The translations under genes were made by a program, and so were the position numbers. A stretch of 64,000 nucleotides of DNA from Amphiplicatus sp046296195. GTDB taxonomy: Bacteria > Pseudomonadota > Alphaproteobacteria > Caulobacterales > Parvularculaceae. Where the stretch lies: positions 62,001 to 126,000 of the forward strand of contig JBKBLR010000003.1 in the NCBI GenBank assembly GCA_046296195.1, in the 5' to 3' direction. Below are positions 8,316 through 17,579 of the stretch, piece after piece; positions within the stretch are counted from its first letter, which is position 1, and every line of letters begins with the position of its first letter. The notes under the pieces were generated by a model. The model saw only the letters and a list, made by a program, of their open reading frames with translations, was not told the origin of the DNA and made no database searches.

Positions 8316-9758
8316 TCAGAAAAGCGCCGCCGCCGCCCGCGCCGCGAGATCGCGGATCGGCCCGATGAGAATGAGGAACACGGGGAACATCATCAACGCC
8401 GACACCGACGCGGTGAGGCCGAGCCGCGAGCCCTGTTCACGCTCGAACACCGGCGCGGGCTCGTTGAACCACATGATCCAGATGACGCGGAGATAATAAT
8501 AGGCGGATACGACGCTGAGGACGGCGCCGGCGACGGCGAGCCAGATAAGGCCCGAATCAATCGCCGCCTGGAAGACGAAGAGCTTGCCGAAGAAGCCCGC
8601 CATCGGCGGCACGCCGGCGAGCGAGAAGAACAGAACGGTGATGATGAGCGCAAGGCCGGCGTTTGTGCGCGACAGGCCCGAGAGCTCGTCGATCGTCTCC
8701 GTCATGCCGCCGCGCCGGCGCATGAGCAGGATGCAAGCGAAGGCGCCGATCGTCATCACGATGTAGATCGCCATGTAGATGAGCGTCGACCGGACGCCCT
8801 CGACCGTCCCGGCCGCAAGCCCGATGAGCGCGAACCCCATATGGCCGATCGAGGAATAGGCCATCAGGCGCTTGATGTTCGTCTGGACGATCGCCGAGAA
8901 GGCGCCGACCGCCATCGAGGCGACGGCGAGGATGGCTAGAATCGGCGTCCACTGGTCGGCGACGCCTGCAAACGGCGTCACCATGGCGCGCGTGAAAAGC
9001 GCCATCGCTGCGAGCTTCGGCGCGGCGGCGAAGAGCGCCGTCACCGGCGTCGGCGCGCCCTCGTAGACGTCGGGCGTCCACATGTGGAACGGCGCCGCCG
9101 AGACCTTGAAGGCGAGGCCGGAGATCAGGAAGACGAGGCCGATGATGAAGCCGACATTCTTGCTCGCCTCGCCGCTGACGCTGGCGATCGCGTCGAACTG
9201 CGTCGCGCCGGTGAAGCCGTAGACGAGCGATGCGCCGTAAAGCATCAGGCAGGATGAGAGGGCGCCGAGCACGAAATATTTAAGGCCCGCCTCGGTCGAG
9301 CGCCGGCTGTCGCGGTTGAACGCGGCGAGAATATAGAGTGCAAGGCTTTGCGTCTCGACGCCCATATAGAGCGCAATGAGATCGTTCGCCGACGCCATCA
9401 GCAGCATGCCGAGCGCGGCGAGCGTGATCAGCACCGGATATTCAAAGCGTCCGAGCTGCTCGCCGGCGAGATATTTGTCCGACATCAATATCGCCAGCGC
9501 CGCGGCGGCGAGAATGATGAGCTTCACGAAGGTCGAGAAGGCGTCGATCCGGAACGCCCCGCCAAAGACGTCGCGCTCCGGCCAGCCGCTCATCGCCGCG
9601 ACGACGAGCAGCGTCGCGATGAGAAGCGCTATCGAAGCCGAAGAAACGAGGCGCGCCGACTTGTCGCCGAGAAAGACGCCGAGGATCAGCAGCGCCATCG
9701 CGCCGCCGGCGAGCATCAACTCCGGGATCAGATAGCTGAGATCGGCAAGAAGCGGCAT
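8316..9758 (-). CDS. nuoN: NADH-quinone oxidoreductase subunit N
   Basis: Proton-pumping antiporter-like membrane subunit of respiratory complex I, 480 residues with about 14 helices. I chose ATG 9758 (product begins MPLLADLSYL), which overlaps the nuoM stop as TGATG; any longer reading would run through nuoM. Conserved features of the antiporter family are visible: the FKVSAAPFHMWTPDVYEG segment and the lysine-bearing helix in QTNIKRLMAYSSIGHMG. It is followed by birA after one base. Confidence 0.95.
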   Translation of the reverse strand: MPLLADLSYLIPELMLAGGAMALLILGVFLGDKSARLVSSASIALLIATLLVVAAMSGWPERDVFGGAFRIDAFSTFVKLIILAAAALAILMSDKYLAGEQLGRFEYPVLITLAALGMLLMASANDLIALYMGVETQSLALYILAAFNRDSRRSTEAGLKYFVLGALSSCLMLYGASLVYGFTGATQFDAIASVSGEASKNVGFIIGLVFLISGLAFKVSAAPFHMWTPDVYEGAPTPVTALFAAAPKLAAMALFTRAMVTPFAGVADQWTPILAILAVASMAVGAFSAIVQTNIKRLMAYSSIGHMGFALIGLAAGTVEGVRSTLIYMAIYIVMTIGAFACILLMRRRGGMTETIDELSGLSRTNAGLALIITVLFFSLAGVPPMAGFFGKLFVFQAAIDSGLIWLAVAGAVLSVVSAYYYLRVIWIMWFNEPAPVFEREQGSRLGLTASVSALMMFPVFLILIGPIRDLAARAAAALF

Positions 9759-11350
9759 CAGCGCCCCCCCGCGGCGGACACGGCCGCATCGAAATTTCTG
9801 AGCAGCGCATCGACCGCCGGGGCGAAGACCTCGAGCGCCGGTTTCGGATAGACGCCGAGAACGAGGGCGAACAGGAGGAGTAGCCCGAGCATCGTCATCT
9901 CCCGCGCATCGACGTCGGCGATCGACATCAACGCGGGCTTGTGCAGCTCTCCGTACATCACCTGGCGGAAAAGACGCAGCGCGTAGGCCGCCGACAGAAT
10001 GACGCCGAAGGCGGCGAAGAAGGCGATCCAGGAATTGACCTTGAACGCGCCGGCCATGGTAAGGAATTCGCCGACGAAGCCCGATACGCCCGGCAGGCCG
10101 ACATTCCCCATGGTGAAGAACAGGAAAAGGAAGGCGTAAAACGGCATCCGGTTGACGAGACCGCCATAGGCCGCGATTTCGCGCGTGTGGATGCGGTCGT
10201 AAAGGACGCCGACGCACAGGAACAAGGCGCCCGAGATGAAGCCGTGGCTCAGCATCTGGAAGAGCGCGCCTTCAACGCCCTGCGTCGTCGCGGTGAAGAC
10301 GCCCATCGTCACGAAGCCCATATGGGCGACGGACGAATAGGCAATGAGCTTCTTCATGTCCTCCTGCGCCAGCGCGACGAGCGAAGTGTAAATGATCGCG
10401 ATGATCGACAGCGCATAGATGAAAGGCGCGAAGTCAACGCTCGCAACCGGGAACATCGGCAAGGAAAACCGCAGGAAGCCGTAGCCGCCCATCTTGAGGA
10501 GGATGGCGGCGAGGATGACCGAGCCCGCCGTCGGCGCCTGCACGTGCGCGTCCGGAAGCCAGGTATGGACCGGCCACATCGGCATCTTGACGGCGAAGGA
10601 CGCGAAGAAGGCGAGCCAGAGCCACTTCTGCGCCTCCGCCGGAAACGCCGTCTGCTGCAGCGTCGGAATGTCGGTCGTGCCGGCGAAGCTCCACATCCAG
10701 AGGATGGCGACGAGCATCAGGATCGAGCCGAGCAGCGTGTAGAGAAAGAATTTGATCGCCGCATAAACGCGGCTTGGCATGGCGACGCCGCCGAGCGTCT
10801 TCGTTCCCTTCGATCCCCAGACGCCGATGATGAGGAACATCGGAATGAGGCTGCCCTCGAAGAACAGATAGAAGACGAGCAGATCGAGCGCGCAGAAGAC
10901 GCCGAGGATCAGCGTCTCCATGATGAGGAAGGCGGCCATGTATTCCGGCACGCGCTTGTCGATCGCGCCCGACGCGGCGATGCAGATCGGCATGATGAAG
11001 GTCGTGAGCAGCACGAACAGGATCGAGATCCCGTCAACCCCCATCTTGTAGCCGACGCCCTGCCCCAGCCATGGCGCGCTCTCGACGAGCTGATAGCCGC
11101 TCTCTGACGGGTCGTAATAGGCGACCGTTATGAAGACCGAGAGGACGAAGGCGCCGAGCGTGAAGAGCATCGCAATGCGCCGCGAGACGGCGTCGATGCT
11201 CGCCTGCTCGGCGGCGCCGATCGCCCCGTTCGCTTCACGCTTGGCCGTCATCTGGCGAAGCGCAATCGCCAGCGCGCCAGCGAGCGGCAGGAAGGTCAGG
11301 AGCGACAGCCAGGGCTGGCCCGCGAGGCCCTGCGCGGCGATCTCGTTCAC
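9758..11350 (-). CDS. nuoM: NADH-quinone oxidoreductase subunit M
   Basis: Membrane antiporter-like subunit of complex I, 530 residues with about 14 helices. The segment AVKMPMWPVHTWLPDAHVQA and the following AQEDMKKLIAYSSVAHMG are typical. The GTG start at 11350 overlaps the nuoL stop (GTGA), and the end overlaps the start of nuoN. The three large pumping subunits are therefore produced from tightly coupled frames. Confidence 0.95.
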   Translation of the reverse strand: MNEIAAQGLAGQPWLSLLTFLPLAGALAIALRQMTAKREANGAIGAAEQASIDAVSRRIAMLFTLGAFVLSVFITVAYYDPSESGYQLVESAPWLGQGVGYKMGVDGISILFVLLTTFIMPICIAASGAIDKRVPEYMAAFLIMETLILGVFCALDLLVFYLFFEGSLIPMFLIIGVWGSKGTKTLGGVAMPSRVYAAIKFFLYTLLGSILMLVAILWMWSFAGTTDIPTLQQTAFPAEAQKWLWLAFFASFAVKMPMWPVHTWLPDAHVQAPTAGSVILAAILLKMGGYGFLRFSLPMFPVASVDFAPFIYALSIIAIIYTSLVALAQEDMKKLIAYSSVAHMGFVTMGVFTATTQGVEGALFQMLSHGFISGALFLCVGVLYDRIHTREIAAYGGLVNRMPFYAFLFLFFTMGNVGLPGVSGFVGEFLTMAGAFKVNSWIAFFAAFGVILSAAYALRLFRQVMYGELHKPALMSIADVDAREMTMLGLLLLFALVLGVYPKPALEVFAPAVDALLRNFDAAVSAAGGR

Positions 11351-13473
11351 TGGCCGCCTCCCGCCCGGACGACGACCCAGGTGATCAGCGCCGCGATGCC
11401 GACGAGCATCACGAAGGCGTAGTGATACATGTAGCCCGATTGCACCTTGACGATGCGCCTCGCGCCCTGCGCAACGGCGCCGGCGACGCCGTCAGGCCCG
11501 ACGCCGTCGATCGTCTTGCCGTCGCCTTCCGTCCACAGAAAACGGCCGAGCCAGAGCGCCGGCTTGACGATCAGAAAATCGTAGATCTCGTCAAAATACC
11601 ATTTGTTCTTGAGGAAGCCGTAGATCATGCCGCCGGGCCGGAGAAGCCCCGGGCGCAAGGGATCGCCGCGGAGATATTGGTAGGCCGCCGCAAGCGTGCC
11701 CGCCGCCATCGCGAACAAGGGCGCCCAGAGCACCCAGAGGGGGACGTGATGTCCCCCGCCATGGTCCTTGTCCGCGGCGGCTGACGCTGTCACGGCGCCA
11801 TGCGCTTCGATGACGGGCGGCGCCTTGTGATCGTCGCCATGCGCCGCCTTCTCGTCGTGGCTGTCGCCATGCTCGGCTTTCGCAGCGGAATAAAGAGCGC
11901 CGTTCCAGAACTTGTCCGCGTTCGGACCAACGAAGTCGGCGTAGAAGGCCATGCCGGCGAAAAGCGCCCCGACGGCGAGCGGCATGAGGCTCGCCAGCAT
12001 GATCGTCGGAACTTCGTGCGGGTGTTTTCTCACTTCTTCCGGCACGCGGCTCGGTCCCCAGAAGGTGAGGAAGATCAGCCGCCATGAATAGAACGCGGTG
12101 AACACCGCCGCGATAAGGCCGAGCCAGAACGCGTAGTCGCCGAACGCCTTGCCCGCCTCGCCGGCGGCGAAAGCGCTTTCAAGAATGACGTCCTTGGAGA
12201 CGAAGCCTGCCGTTCCGAGCGGCGCGTCGCCGATCTTCACGCCCGGTATGCCGACGCCGGTGATTGCGATCGTGCCGATCAGCATCATCACATGCGTCGC
12301 GGGCAGCAGCACTTTGACGGCCCCCATCTTTTTGATGTCCTGCTCGTGATGGAGGCCGTGAATGACGGCGCCCGAGCCGAGGAACAAAAGCGCCTTGAAG
12401 AAGGCATGGGTGAAGAGATGGAACATCGCCGCGCCATAGGCGCCGACGCCGGCGGCGAAGAACATGAATCCGAGCTGCGAGCAGGTCGAATAGGCGACGA
12501 TCTTCTTGATGTCGTCTTGAAGGAGGCCGACCGTCGCGGCGAAGAAGGCGGTCGTGGCGCCGACGAGCGTGACGAGCGCGGCCGCATCGGGTGCGTATTC
12601 ATATAAGATCGAGCAGCGGCAGACGAGGAAGACGCCGGCCGTCACCATGGTCGCGGCATGGATGAGCGCGGAAACGGGCGTCGGGCCTTCCATCGCGTCC
12701 GGCAGCCAGGTGTGGAGAAGGAACTGCGCCGATTTTCCCATCGCGCCGATGAAGAGGAGGATCGACATCGCGGTGAGGGCGTGCGCTTCGATCCCGAAAA
12801 TCGAGATCGTGAGCTCCCTGATCGGCGCCCCGGCGCTCGCGCCCCACGGCGTCGCCACGGCGTTCTGCGCGACGGCGGCGAAGACTTCGTCGAAGCGGAC
12901 CGAGCCGAAAACATAGAAGACGCAGAAGATGCCGAGCGCGAAACCGAAATCGCCGACGCGGTTGACGACGAACGCCTTTATCGCCGCGTCATTCGCCGAC
13001 TTTTTCTTGAACCAGAAGCCAATGAGGAGATAGCTCGCAAGGCCGACGCCCTCCCATCCGAAGAAGAGCTGGAGGAAATTGTCCGACGTGACGAGGCAGA
13101 GCATCGCGAAGGTGAACAGGGACAGATAGGCGAAAAAGCGCGGCCGGCTGTCGTCCTCGTGCATGTAGCCGATCGAATAGGCGTGAACGAGGAATGACAC
13201 CGTGTTGACGACGACGAGCATCACCGCCGACAGCGTGTCGAGCCTCACCGCCCAGTCGGCGACGAAATTCCCCGATGAAATCCAGGTGAAGAGCGAAATT
13301 GTTCTTGCGTGCCCGTTGAGCGCGACGTCGTAGAACAGCGCCCAGGCGAGCGCGCAGGCGGCGCCGACGAGGGCGGTCGTGACGATTTCCGCCGCGCGCG
13401 GACTGCCCATGCGTCCGATCGGCATCGCAAGGAGCGCGCCGAAGAGCGGCAGGAGTACGACAAAGGGTTCCAT
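11347..13473 (-). CDS. nuoL: NADH-quinone oxidoreductase subunit L with His-rich insert
   Basis: Largest membrane subunit of complex I, 708 residues. It has the antiporter core, HTWLPDAMEGPTPVSALIHAATMV, and the long C-terminal part containing the lateral helix. ATG start at 13473, nine bases after nuoK. Between two late membrane segments (about residues 533-576; bases 11746-11877) lies a soluble loop with eight His and many Asp/Glu residues. I do not expect such a loop from textbook NuoL proteins. It may only be a loosely constrained linker. Confidence 0.95.
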   Translation of the reverse strand: MEPFVVLLPLFGALLAMPIGRMGSPRAAEIVTTALVGAACALAWALFYDVALNGHARTISLFTWISSGNFVADWAVRLDTLSAVMLVVVNTVSFLVHAYSIGYMHEDDSRPRFFAYLSLFTFAMLCLVTSDNFLQLFFGWEGVGLASYLLIGFWFKKKSANDAAIKAFVVNRVGDFGFALGIFCVFYVFGSVRFDEVFAAVAQNAVATPWGASAGAPIRELTISIFGIEAHALTAMSILLFIGAMGKSAQFLLHTWLPDAMEGPTPVSALIHAATMVTAGVFLVCRCSILYEYAPDAAALVTLVGATTAFFAATVGLLQDDIKKIVAYSTCSQLGFMFFAAGVGAYGAAMFHLFTHAFFKALLFLGSGAVIHGLHHEQDIKKMGAVKVLLPATHVMMLIGTIAITGVGIPGVKIGDAPLGTAGFVSKDVILESAFAAGEAGKAFGDYAFWLGLIAAVFTAFYSWRLIFLTFWGPSRVPEEVRKHPHEVPTIMLASLMPLAVGALFAGMAFYADFVGPNADKFWNGALYSAAKAEHGDSHDEKAAHGDDHKAPPVIEAHGAVTASAAADKDHGGGHHVPLWVLWAPLFAMAAGTLAAAYQYLRGDPLRPGLLRPGGMIYGFLKNKWYFDEIYDFLIVKPALWLGRFLWTEGDGKTIDGVGPDGVAGAVAQGARRIVKVQSGYMYHYAFVMLVGIAALITWVVVRAGGGQ

Positions 13474-13482
13474 CGCCCGGCC

Positions 13483-13788
13483 CTAGTTCTTCATCAGATT
13501 GGCGTCTTCGACGGCGATATCGCCGCGGTTCCTGAAGAACGCGACAAGGATGGCAAGACCGACCGCCGCCTCGGCCGCGGCGACCGTCAACACCATGAAC
13601 GCGAAGACCTGGCCGACGAGGTCGCCGAGGAACTGTGAAAAGGCGACGAGATTGATGTTGACCGCAAGCAGCATCAGCTCGATCGACATCAGGATGATGA
13701 TGACGTTCTTGCGGTTGACGAAAATGCCCGCCATGCCGATGGCGAACAGCACCGCCGCGACGCTCAAATAATGCCCGAGACCGATCAT
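13483..13788 (-). CDS. nuoK: NADH-quinone oxidoreductase subunit K
   Basis: Small membrane subunit of complex I, 101 residues with three helices, the normal size. The helix segment GIFVNRKNVIIILMSIELMLLAVN carries the conserved Glu of the proton path; a second conserved Glu lies in AAEAAVGLAI. ATG at 13788, four bases after the nuoJ stop. Confidence 0.95.
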   Translation of the reverse strand: MIGLGHYLSVAAVLFAIGMAGIFVNRKNVIIILMSIELMLLAVNINLVAFSQFLGDLVGQVFAFMVLTVAAAEAAVGLAILVAFFRNRGDIAVEDANLMKN

Positions 13789-13792
13789 CGCG

Positions 13793-14428
13793 TCAGATCC
13801 CCTGCCCCGTTTTCACTTTCTTGAGTTCGACGCTCGCCTCGCGGCGCCGCGCAACCTGCGCCGCCGGGCACTGCTTCCGGACGCCTTCGCGGGTCCGGAA
13901 AGTGAGCACGATCGCCCCGATCATGGCGACCAGAAGGATGACGCCGGCGATCTGAAAATAATGGACGTAGTCGGTGTAAAGGATGAGGCCGAGGCCCTCG
14001 ACATTGCCGGGCGCACCGGGCTCGGCGAGCGCCGAGCCCGCCGTTGCGACGGGGTGCGCCCGGGCGAGCGCCTCATCGGAGGGCATCGACCAGGCGGCGA
14101 AGGCGAGGATGAGTTCGACAACGACGAGCCCGGCGACCGCGCCGCCGATCGGCAGGTAATTGAGAAAGCCCTGCTTCAGCTCGACGAAATCGACGTCGAG
14201 CATCATCACGACGAAAAGGAACAGCACCGCGACGGCGCCGACATAGACGACGACGAGCAGCATCGCGAGATATTCAGCGCCCATCAGCACAAAGAGCCCC
14301 GCCGCGGAAATGAAGGCGAGGATGAGGAAGAGGACCGAATTGACCGGATTCCGGGACGCGATGACCATCAGCCCGGAAGCGATTGCGCTCAGCGCAAAGA
14401 CCCAGAACGCGAAAGCGGTGAGCGTCAT
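13793..14428 (-). CDS. nuoJ: NADH-quinone oxidoreductase subunit J
   Basis: Membrane subunit of complex I, 211 residues with five helices and a basic cytoplasmic tail (residues about 178-211). The conserved stretch EYLAMLLVVVYVGAVAVLFLFVVMMLD is intact. In most Alphaproteobacteria nuoI lies directly upstream. Here the 198 bases upstream of the start (14429-14626) hold no nuoI piece that I can detect, and a plus-strand gene follows. nuoJ is thus the first gene of the run and should have its own promoter. A possible TTGCAA box lies near 14571 on the minus strand, weak. Confidence 0.95.
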   Translation of the reverse strand: MTLTAFAFWVFALSAIASGLMVIASRNPVNSVLFLILAFISAAGLFVLMGAEYLAMLLVVVYVGAVAVLFLFVVMMLDVDFVELKQGFLNYLPIGGAVAGLVVVELILAFAAWSMPSDEALARAHPVATAGSALAEPGAPGNVEGLGLILYTDYVHYFQIAGVILLVAMIGAIVLTFRTREGVRKQCPAAQVARRREASVELKKVKTGQGI

Positions 14429-14626
14429 GGCGACCTGTGGCGCGGGCGCGGCCTGCGGAACCGGCGCGCCGCGTGCGGCGGGTTGGACGAAAGCGCCGCC
14501 GGAAAGCCCTCAAGGCCCGGCGCCGCGATTGCGAATTGGCGCGGGTTCTAGACCGCGCCGTATTTCTTTGCAAAGGGCCTGATCGCCGATCGGTCGCGCC
14601 GGCGGGCGCCGGGCAAGGAGGATGGA

Positions 14627-15031
14627 ATGTCTGTGGAAAATCTGGATGTTGTGCGGGCGATCTACGACGCCTTCGCAAAGGGGGACGTGGCCGGCGTGCT
14701 CGCGCGCTTCCACCCGGACATCGTCTGGCGCGAGGCGGAAAACTTCCCCTACGCCGACCGCAACCCCTATCGGGGACCGCAGGCGGTCGCCGAGGGCGTC
14801 TTCATGCGGTGCGCGACCGAATGGGATGGTTTCGGCGTTGAAATCGAGGAACTGCTCGGCGCCGGGTCGGCGGTCATTGCGCTCGGCCGTTATGCCGGCG
14901 TCTTTAAGGCCACGGGGCGCCGGCAGCATCCACAGATGGTCCATGTCTGGCGGGTCAAGGACGGCCTTGCGACCGAGTTTCAGCAATATGCCGATACCTT
15001 GCACGTCGCCCGCTGCGTCGGCGCCGTATAG
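14627..15031 (+). CDS. SnoaL-like / NTF2-fold protein
   Basis: 134-residue soluble protein of the NTF2-like fold: start helices DVVRAIYDAFAKGD, then HPDIVWREAE and a C-terminal beta-sheet VHVWRVKDGLATEFQQYAD. This pattern is typical of SnoaL-like ketosteroid-isomerase relatives, a family with many unrelated small-molecule roles and many members without known activity. AAGGAGG (14615-14621) places the start at ATG 14627. It precedes the methyltransferase gene by 88 bases on the same strand. Function unknown. Confidence 0.8.
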   Translation: MSVENLDVVRAIYDAFAKGDVAGVLARFHPDIVWREAENFPYADRNPYRGPQAVAEGVFMRCATEWDGFGVEIEELLGAGSAVIALGRYAGVFKATGRRQHPQMVHVWRVKDGLATEFQQYADTLHVARCVGAV

Positions 15032-15119
15032 GCCTGACACCCTCTTTCGCAAAAATCGGGCGCCCTTCGCCGCGCCGGCGGCGTAAAATGCCGGCGTTCC
15101 TTTCCAAAGGCGTCCAAGA

Positions 15120-15935
15120 ATGTCCGAAGAAAAATCCTATTATCTCGGCACCCATGACGCCGAGGTCTGGCGCCTCGGCGTGCAGCATCGGGTCTGGCGG
15201 GCGCGCACGCTCGACGTCTGGCGGCGCGCCGGGATCACCGATGGTTGGACGGTCATCGACGCGGGCTCAGGGCCCGGTCACGCCAGCCTCGACCTCGCCG
15301 AGATCGTCGGGCCGCGAGGGCGCATCCACGCGCTCGACCGGTCTGACAATTTCCGTCATGCCATCGAGGAAGGGGCGCGGGTGCGCGGCCTATCCAATCT
15401 GACGCTGCACAATGTCGACCTTGCGATCGACCCGATCCCGGTCGGCGGCGTCGACGCCGTCTTCATCCGCTGGGTCTTCATTTTCATGGAAGACCCGATC
15501 GCGGTCCTGAAAAAGCTTGCGGCGGCGCTGCGTCCGGGCGGCCGGTTCATCTGCCACGATTACTGGAACTGGGGCGTGATGGCGTGGACGCCGGCGCGCG
15601 AAAAGCTCGCCGAATTCGTCGAGACGTCGATCCGCGACTGGCGGCGCAACGCCGGCGACATCGACGTCGCGCGGAAGATCCTGCCCGCCCTGCCCGACGC
15701 CGGCCTGCGCCTCATCGAGGCGAATCCGATCGTCTTCACGACTTCGCCCGCTGACTTCACCTGGCAATGGCCGAAGACCTTCATCACACCCCACGCGCGA
15801 CGGCTCGCCGAGCGCGGCGTCGTCAGCGTTCCGTGGGCGGAGGATGTCGCGCGCGACTGGGAGGCGGCGGAAAAGGATCCGCGCACGGTGATGACGACGC
15901 CGATGTTGATGGAGATCGTCGCCGAACGGACGTGA
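15120..15935 (+). CDS. class I SAM-dependent methyltransferase
   Basis: 271-residue cytosolic methyltransferase. Motif I is VIDAGSGPGHAS (about residues 44-55), motif II is IHALDRSD (about 68-75), and the post-motif GGVDAVFIRWVFIF (about 108-121) is followed by LRPGGRFICHDY. The acceptor is not visible from sequence; the C-terminal third is specific to a family I do not recognise. The 3' end is convergent with the acyl-CoA synthetase, with 12 bases between the stops. Confidence 0.85.
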   Translation: MSEEKSYYLGTHDAEVWRLGVQHRVWRARTLDVWRRAGITDGWTVIDAGSGPGHASLDLAEIVGPRGRIHALDRSDNFRHAIEEGARVRGLSNLTLHNVDLAIDPIPVGGVDAVFIRWVFIFMEDPIAVLKKLAAALRPGGRFICHDYWNWGVMAWTPAREKLAEFVETSIRDWRRNAGDIDVARKILPALPDAGLRLIEANPIVFTTSPADFTWQWPKTFITPHARRLAERGVVSVPWAEDVARDWEAAEKDPRTVMTTPMLMEIVAERT

Positions 15936-15947
15936 CCGCCGCGGGCG

Positions 15948-17576
15948 TCATTGCGTCTTGCCAGCCCACTCGCGGGCTCTGAGCTCCTTGCGGATGATCT
16001 TGCCGCTGATCGTCTTCGGCAGGCTCGGCGTGAACTCGATCTTGCGCGGATATTTGTAGGGCGCGGTCACCCGCTTCACATGCGCCTGCAATTCGGCGGC
16101 GAGCGCTTCGCTCGGCTCATAGCCCTTGGCGAGCACGATGAAGGCCTTGACGACTTCCCCGCGCGTCTCGTCGGGGCTGGCGACAACGGCGGACTCGGCG
16201 ACGGCGGGGTGTTCGATCAGCGCGCTTTCGACTTCAAAAGGCCCGATGCGGTAGCCGGCGGAGATGATCACATCATCGCCGCGCCCGACGAACCAGAAAT
16301 AGCCGTCAGCGTCCCGGAAGGCGCGGTCGCCGGTGAGATACCAGTCCCCGCGCTGCGTCGCCGCCGTCCGCTCGGGATCGTCCCGGTAGCCGAGAAAAAG
16401 ACCCGCCGGCGGTTCCGGTTTCACCTTGACGGCGACATCGCCTTCGACCCCGGCTGGGAGGCGCGCGCCGGCTTCATCGATGACGTCGAGATCGACGCCG
16501 GGCGCCGGCAGGCCCATCGAGCCCGCCCTCGCCTCCATGCCGTCGAAGACGCCGCACAGGATCGTCGTTTCGGTCTGGCCGTAGCCCTCGCAGATCTGAA
16601 AGCCGGTCTTCCCTCTCCAGACATCGATGACTTCGGGGTTCAGCGGTTCGCCGGCGCTGACGCAATGCCGGAGCGCCTTGAATCGGAGCCCGTCGAGCGG
16701 CTGGCGCACCAGCATCCGGTAGGCCGTCGGCGGCGCGCACAGGACGGTGACCGGAAAGCGCGCCAGCCAATCGAGCACGCGCGCCGGATCGACGGCGTCG
16801 GCATGGAGCGCGAAAACGCCGGCGCCGCAAAGCCAGGGCGCGAAGAGCGACGACCAGGCGCCCTTCGCCCAGCCGGTGTCGGAGATGTTCCAGACGAAGT
16901 CGCCTTCGCCGGCGCGAAGCCAGAAGCGCCCCGTCGCCTCATGGCCGAGCGGATAGGCGCAGCCATGCGCCGTCATCTTCGGATTTCCGGTCGTGCCGGA
17001 CGTAAAATAGAGCAGCGCCTCTTCGGTTCCCGCCGTGTCGGCGCAGCCAGCGAGCGGCGCGCCGTCAAACCGGTCGTACCGCGTCCAGCCGTCGCGGCCG
17101 CCTTCGACGATGAGCCGCGCGCCGCGCCAGCCGATCTCCACCGCCGCCTCGTCGAACCGCTCGGCGAGCGCGGCATTCGTAATGATGGCGCGCGCCTGCG
17201 TCGCTTTCAGGCGGTAGGCGATGTCCTTCTTCATCAGCTGCGCCGTGCCGGGCGACACGACAGCGCCGATCTGCAGGGCGCCGAGGACGAAATCCCACCA
17301 AGGCTTTTCGCGCGACAGGATCAGGAGGACGATGTCCCCGCGCCTGACGCCCGCGGCCGCGAGGCAGGCCGCCGCCCGACCTGCGCGCGCAGCAAGGTCG
17401 GCGAAGCCTGCGATGTCGACGTCGCCCTCCGCCGAGGTCCAGTAAAGCGCCGGCGCATCGGGCCGGCGCGCGGCCCGCGGATGAATGACGTCGCGCACGA
17501 AATTGAACCGGTCGGCGCGGCGCGGCCTGAACCCGGCGGCGGCGGCGCGATAGGCGTCAGCGGGCCCTCGCGCCAT
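15948..17576 (-). CDS. AMP-forming acyl-CoA synthetase, ACSM-like
   Basis: 542-residue adenylate-forming enzyme that activates a carboxylate with ATP and CoA. The phosphate loop TSGTTGNPK is at 192-200, the adenine/acid-site motif GYGQTETT is in the middle, TGDRAFRDADGYFWFVGRGDD is near 410-430, and the catalytic C-terminal Lys is in PKTISGK (K526). Overall it resembles the medium-chain/aromatic acid branch (ACSM, benzoate- or phenylacetate-type), but the chain-length or ring preference cannot be read. It is the last gene of the amine locus, three bases behind the small Cys protein. The expected substrate is the acid made by the aldehyde dehydrogenase upstream. Confidence 0.88.
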   Translation of the reverse strand: MARGPADAYRAAAAGFRPRRADRFNFVRDVIHPRAARRPDAPALYWTSAEGDVDIAGFADLAARAGRAAACLAAAGVRRGDIVLLILSREKPWWDFVLGALQIGAVVSPGTAQLMKKDIAYRLKATQARAIITNAALAERFDEAAVEIGWRGARLIVEGGRDGWTRYDRFDGAPLAGCADTAGTEEALLYFTSGTTGNPKMTAHGCAYPLGHEATGRFWLRAGEGDFVWNISDTGWAKGAWSSLFAPWLCGAGVFALHADAVDPARVLDWLARFPVTVLCAPPTAYRMLVRQPLDGLRFKALRHCVSAGEPLNPEVIDVWRGKTGFQICEGYGQTETTILCGVFDGMEARAGSMGLPAPGVDLDVIDEAGARLPAGVEGDVAVKVKPEPPAGLFLGYRDDPERTAATQRGDWYLTGDRAFRDADGYFWFVGRGDDVIISAGYRIGPFEVESALIEHPAVAESAVVASPDETRGEVVKAFIVLAKGYEPSEALAAELQAHVKRVTAPYKYPRKIEFTPSLPKTISGKIIRKELRAREWAGKTQ

Positions 17577-17579
17577 GGC

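Noticed and set aside
9941..11107. Plus-strand frame of 388 codons opposite nuoM
   Set aside because: Antisense shadow of a certain gene, very rich in Arg/Glu/His with no recognisable motif.
14429..14626. Remnant of nuoI upstream of nuoJ
   Set aside because: No ferredoxin-type CXXCXXCXXXCP motif or similar peptide in any minus-strand frame of this stretch.
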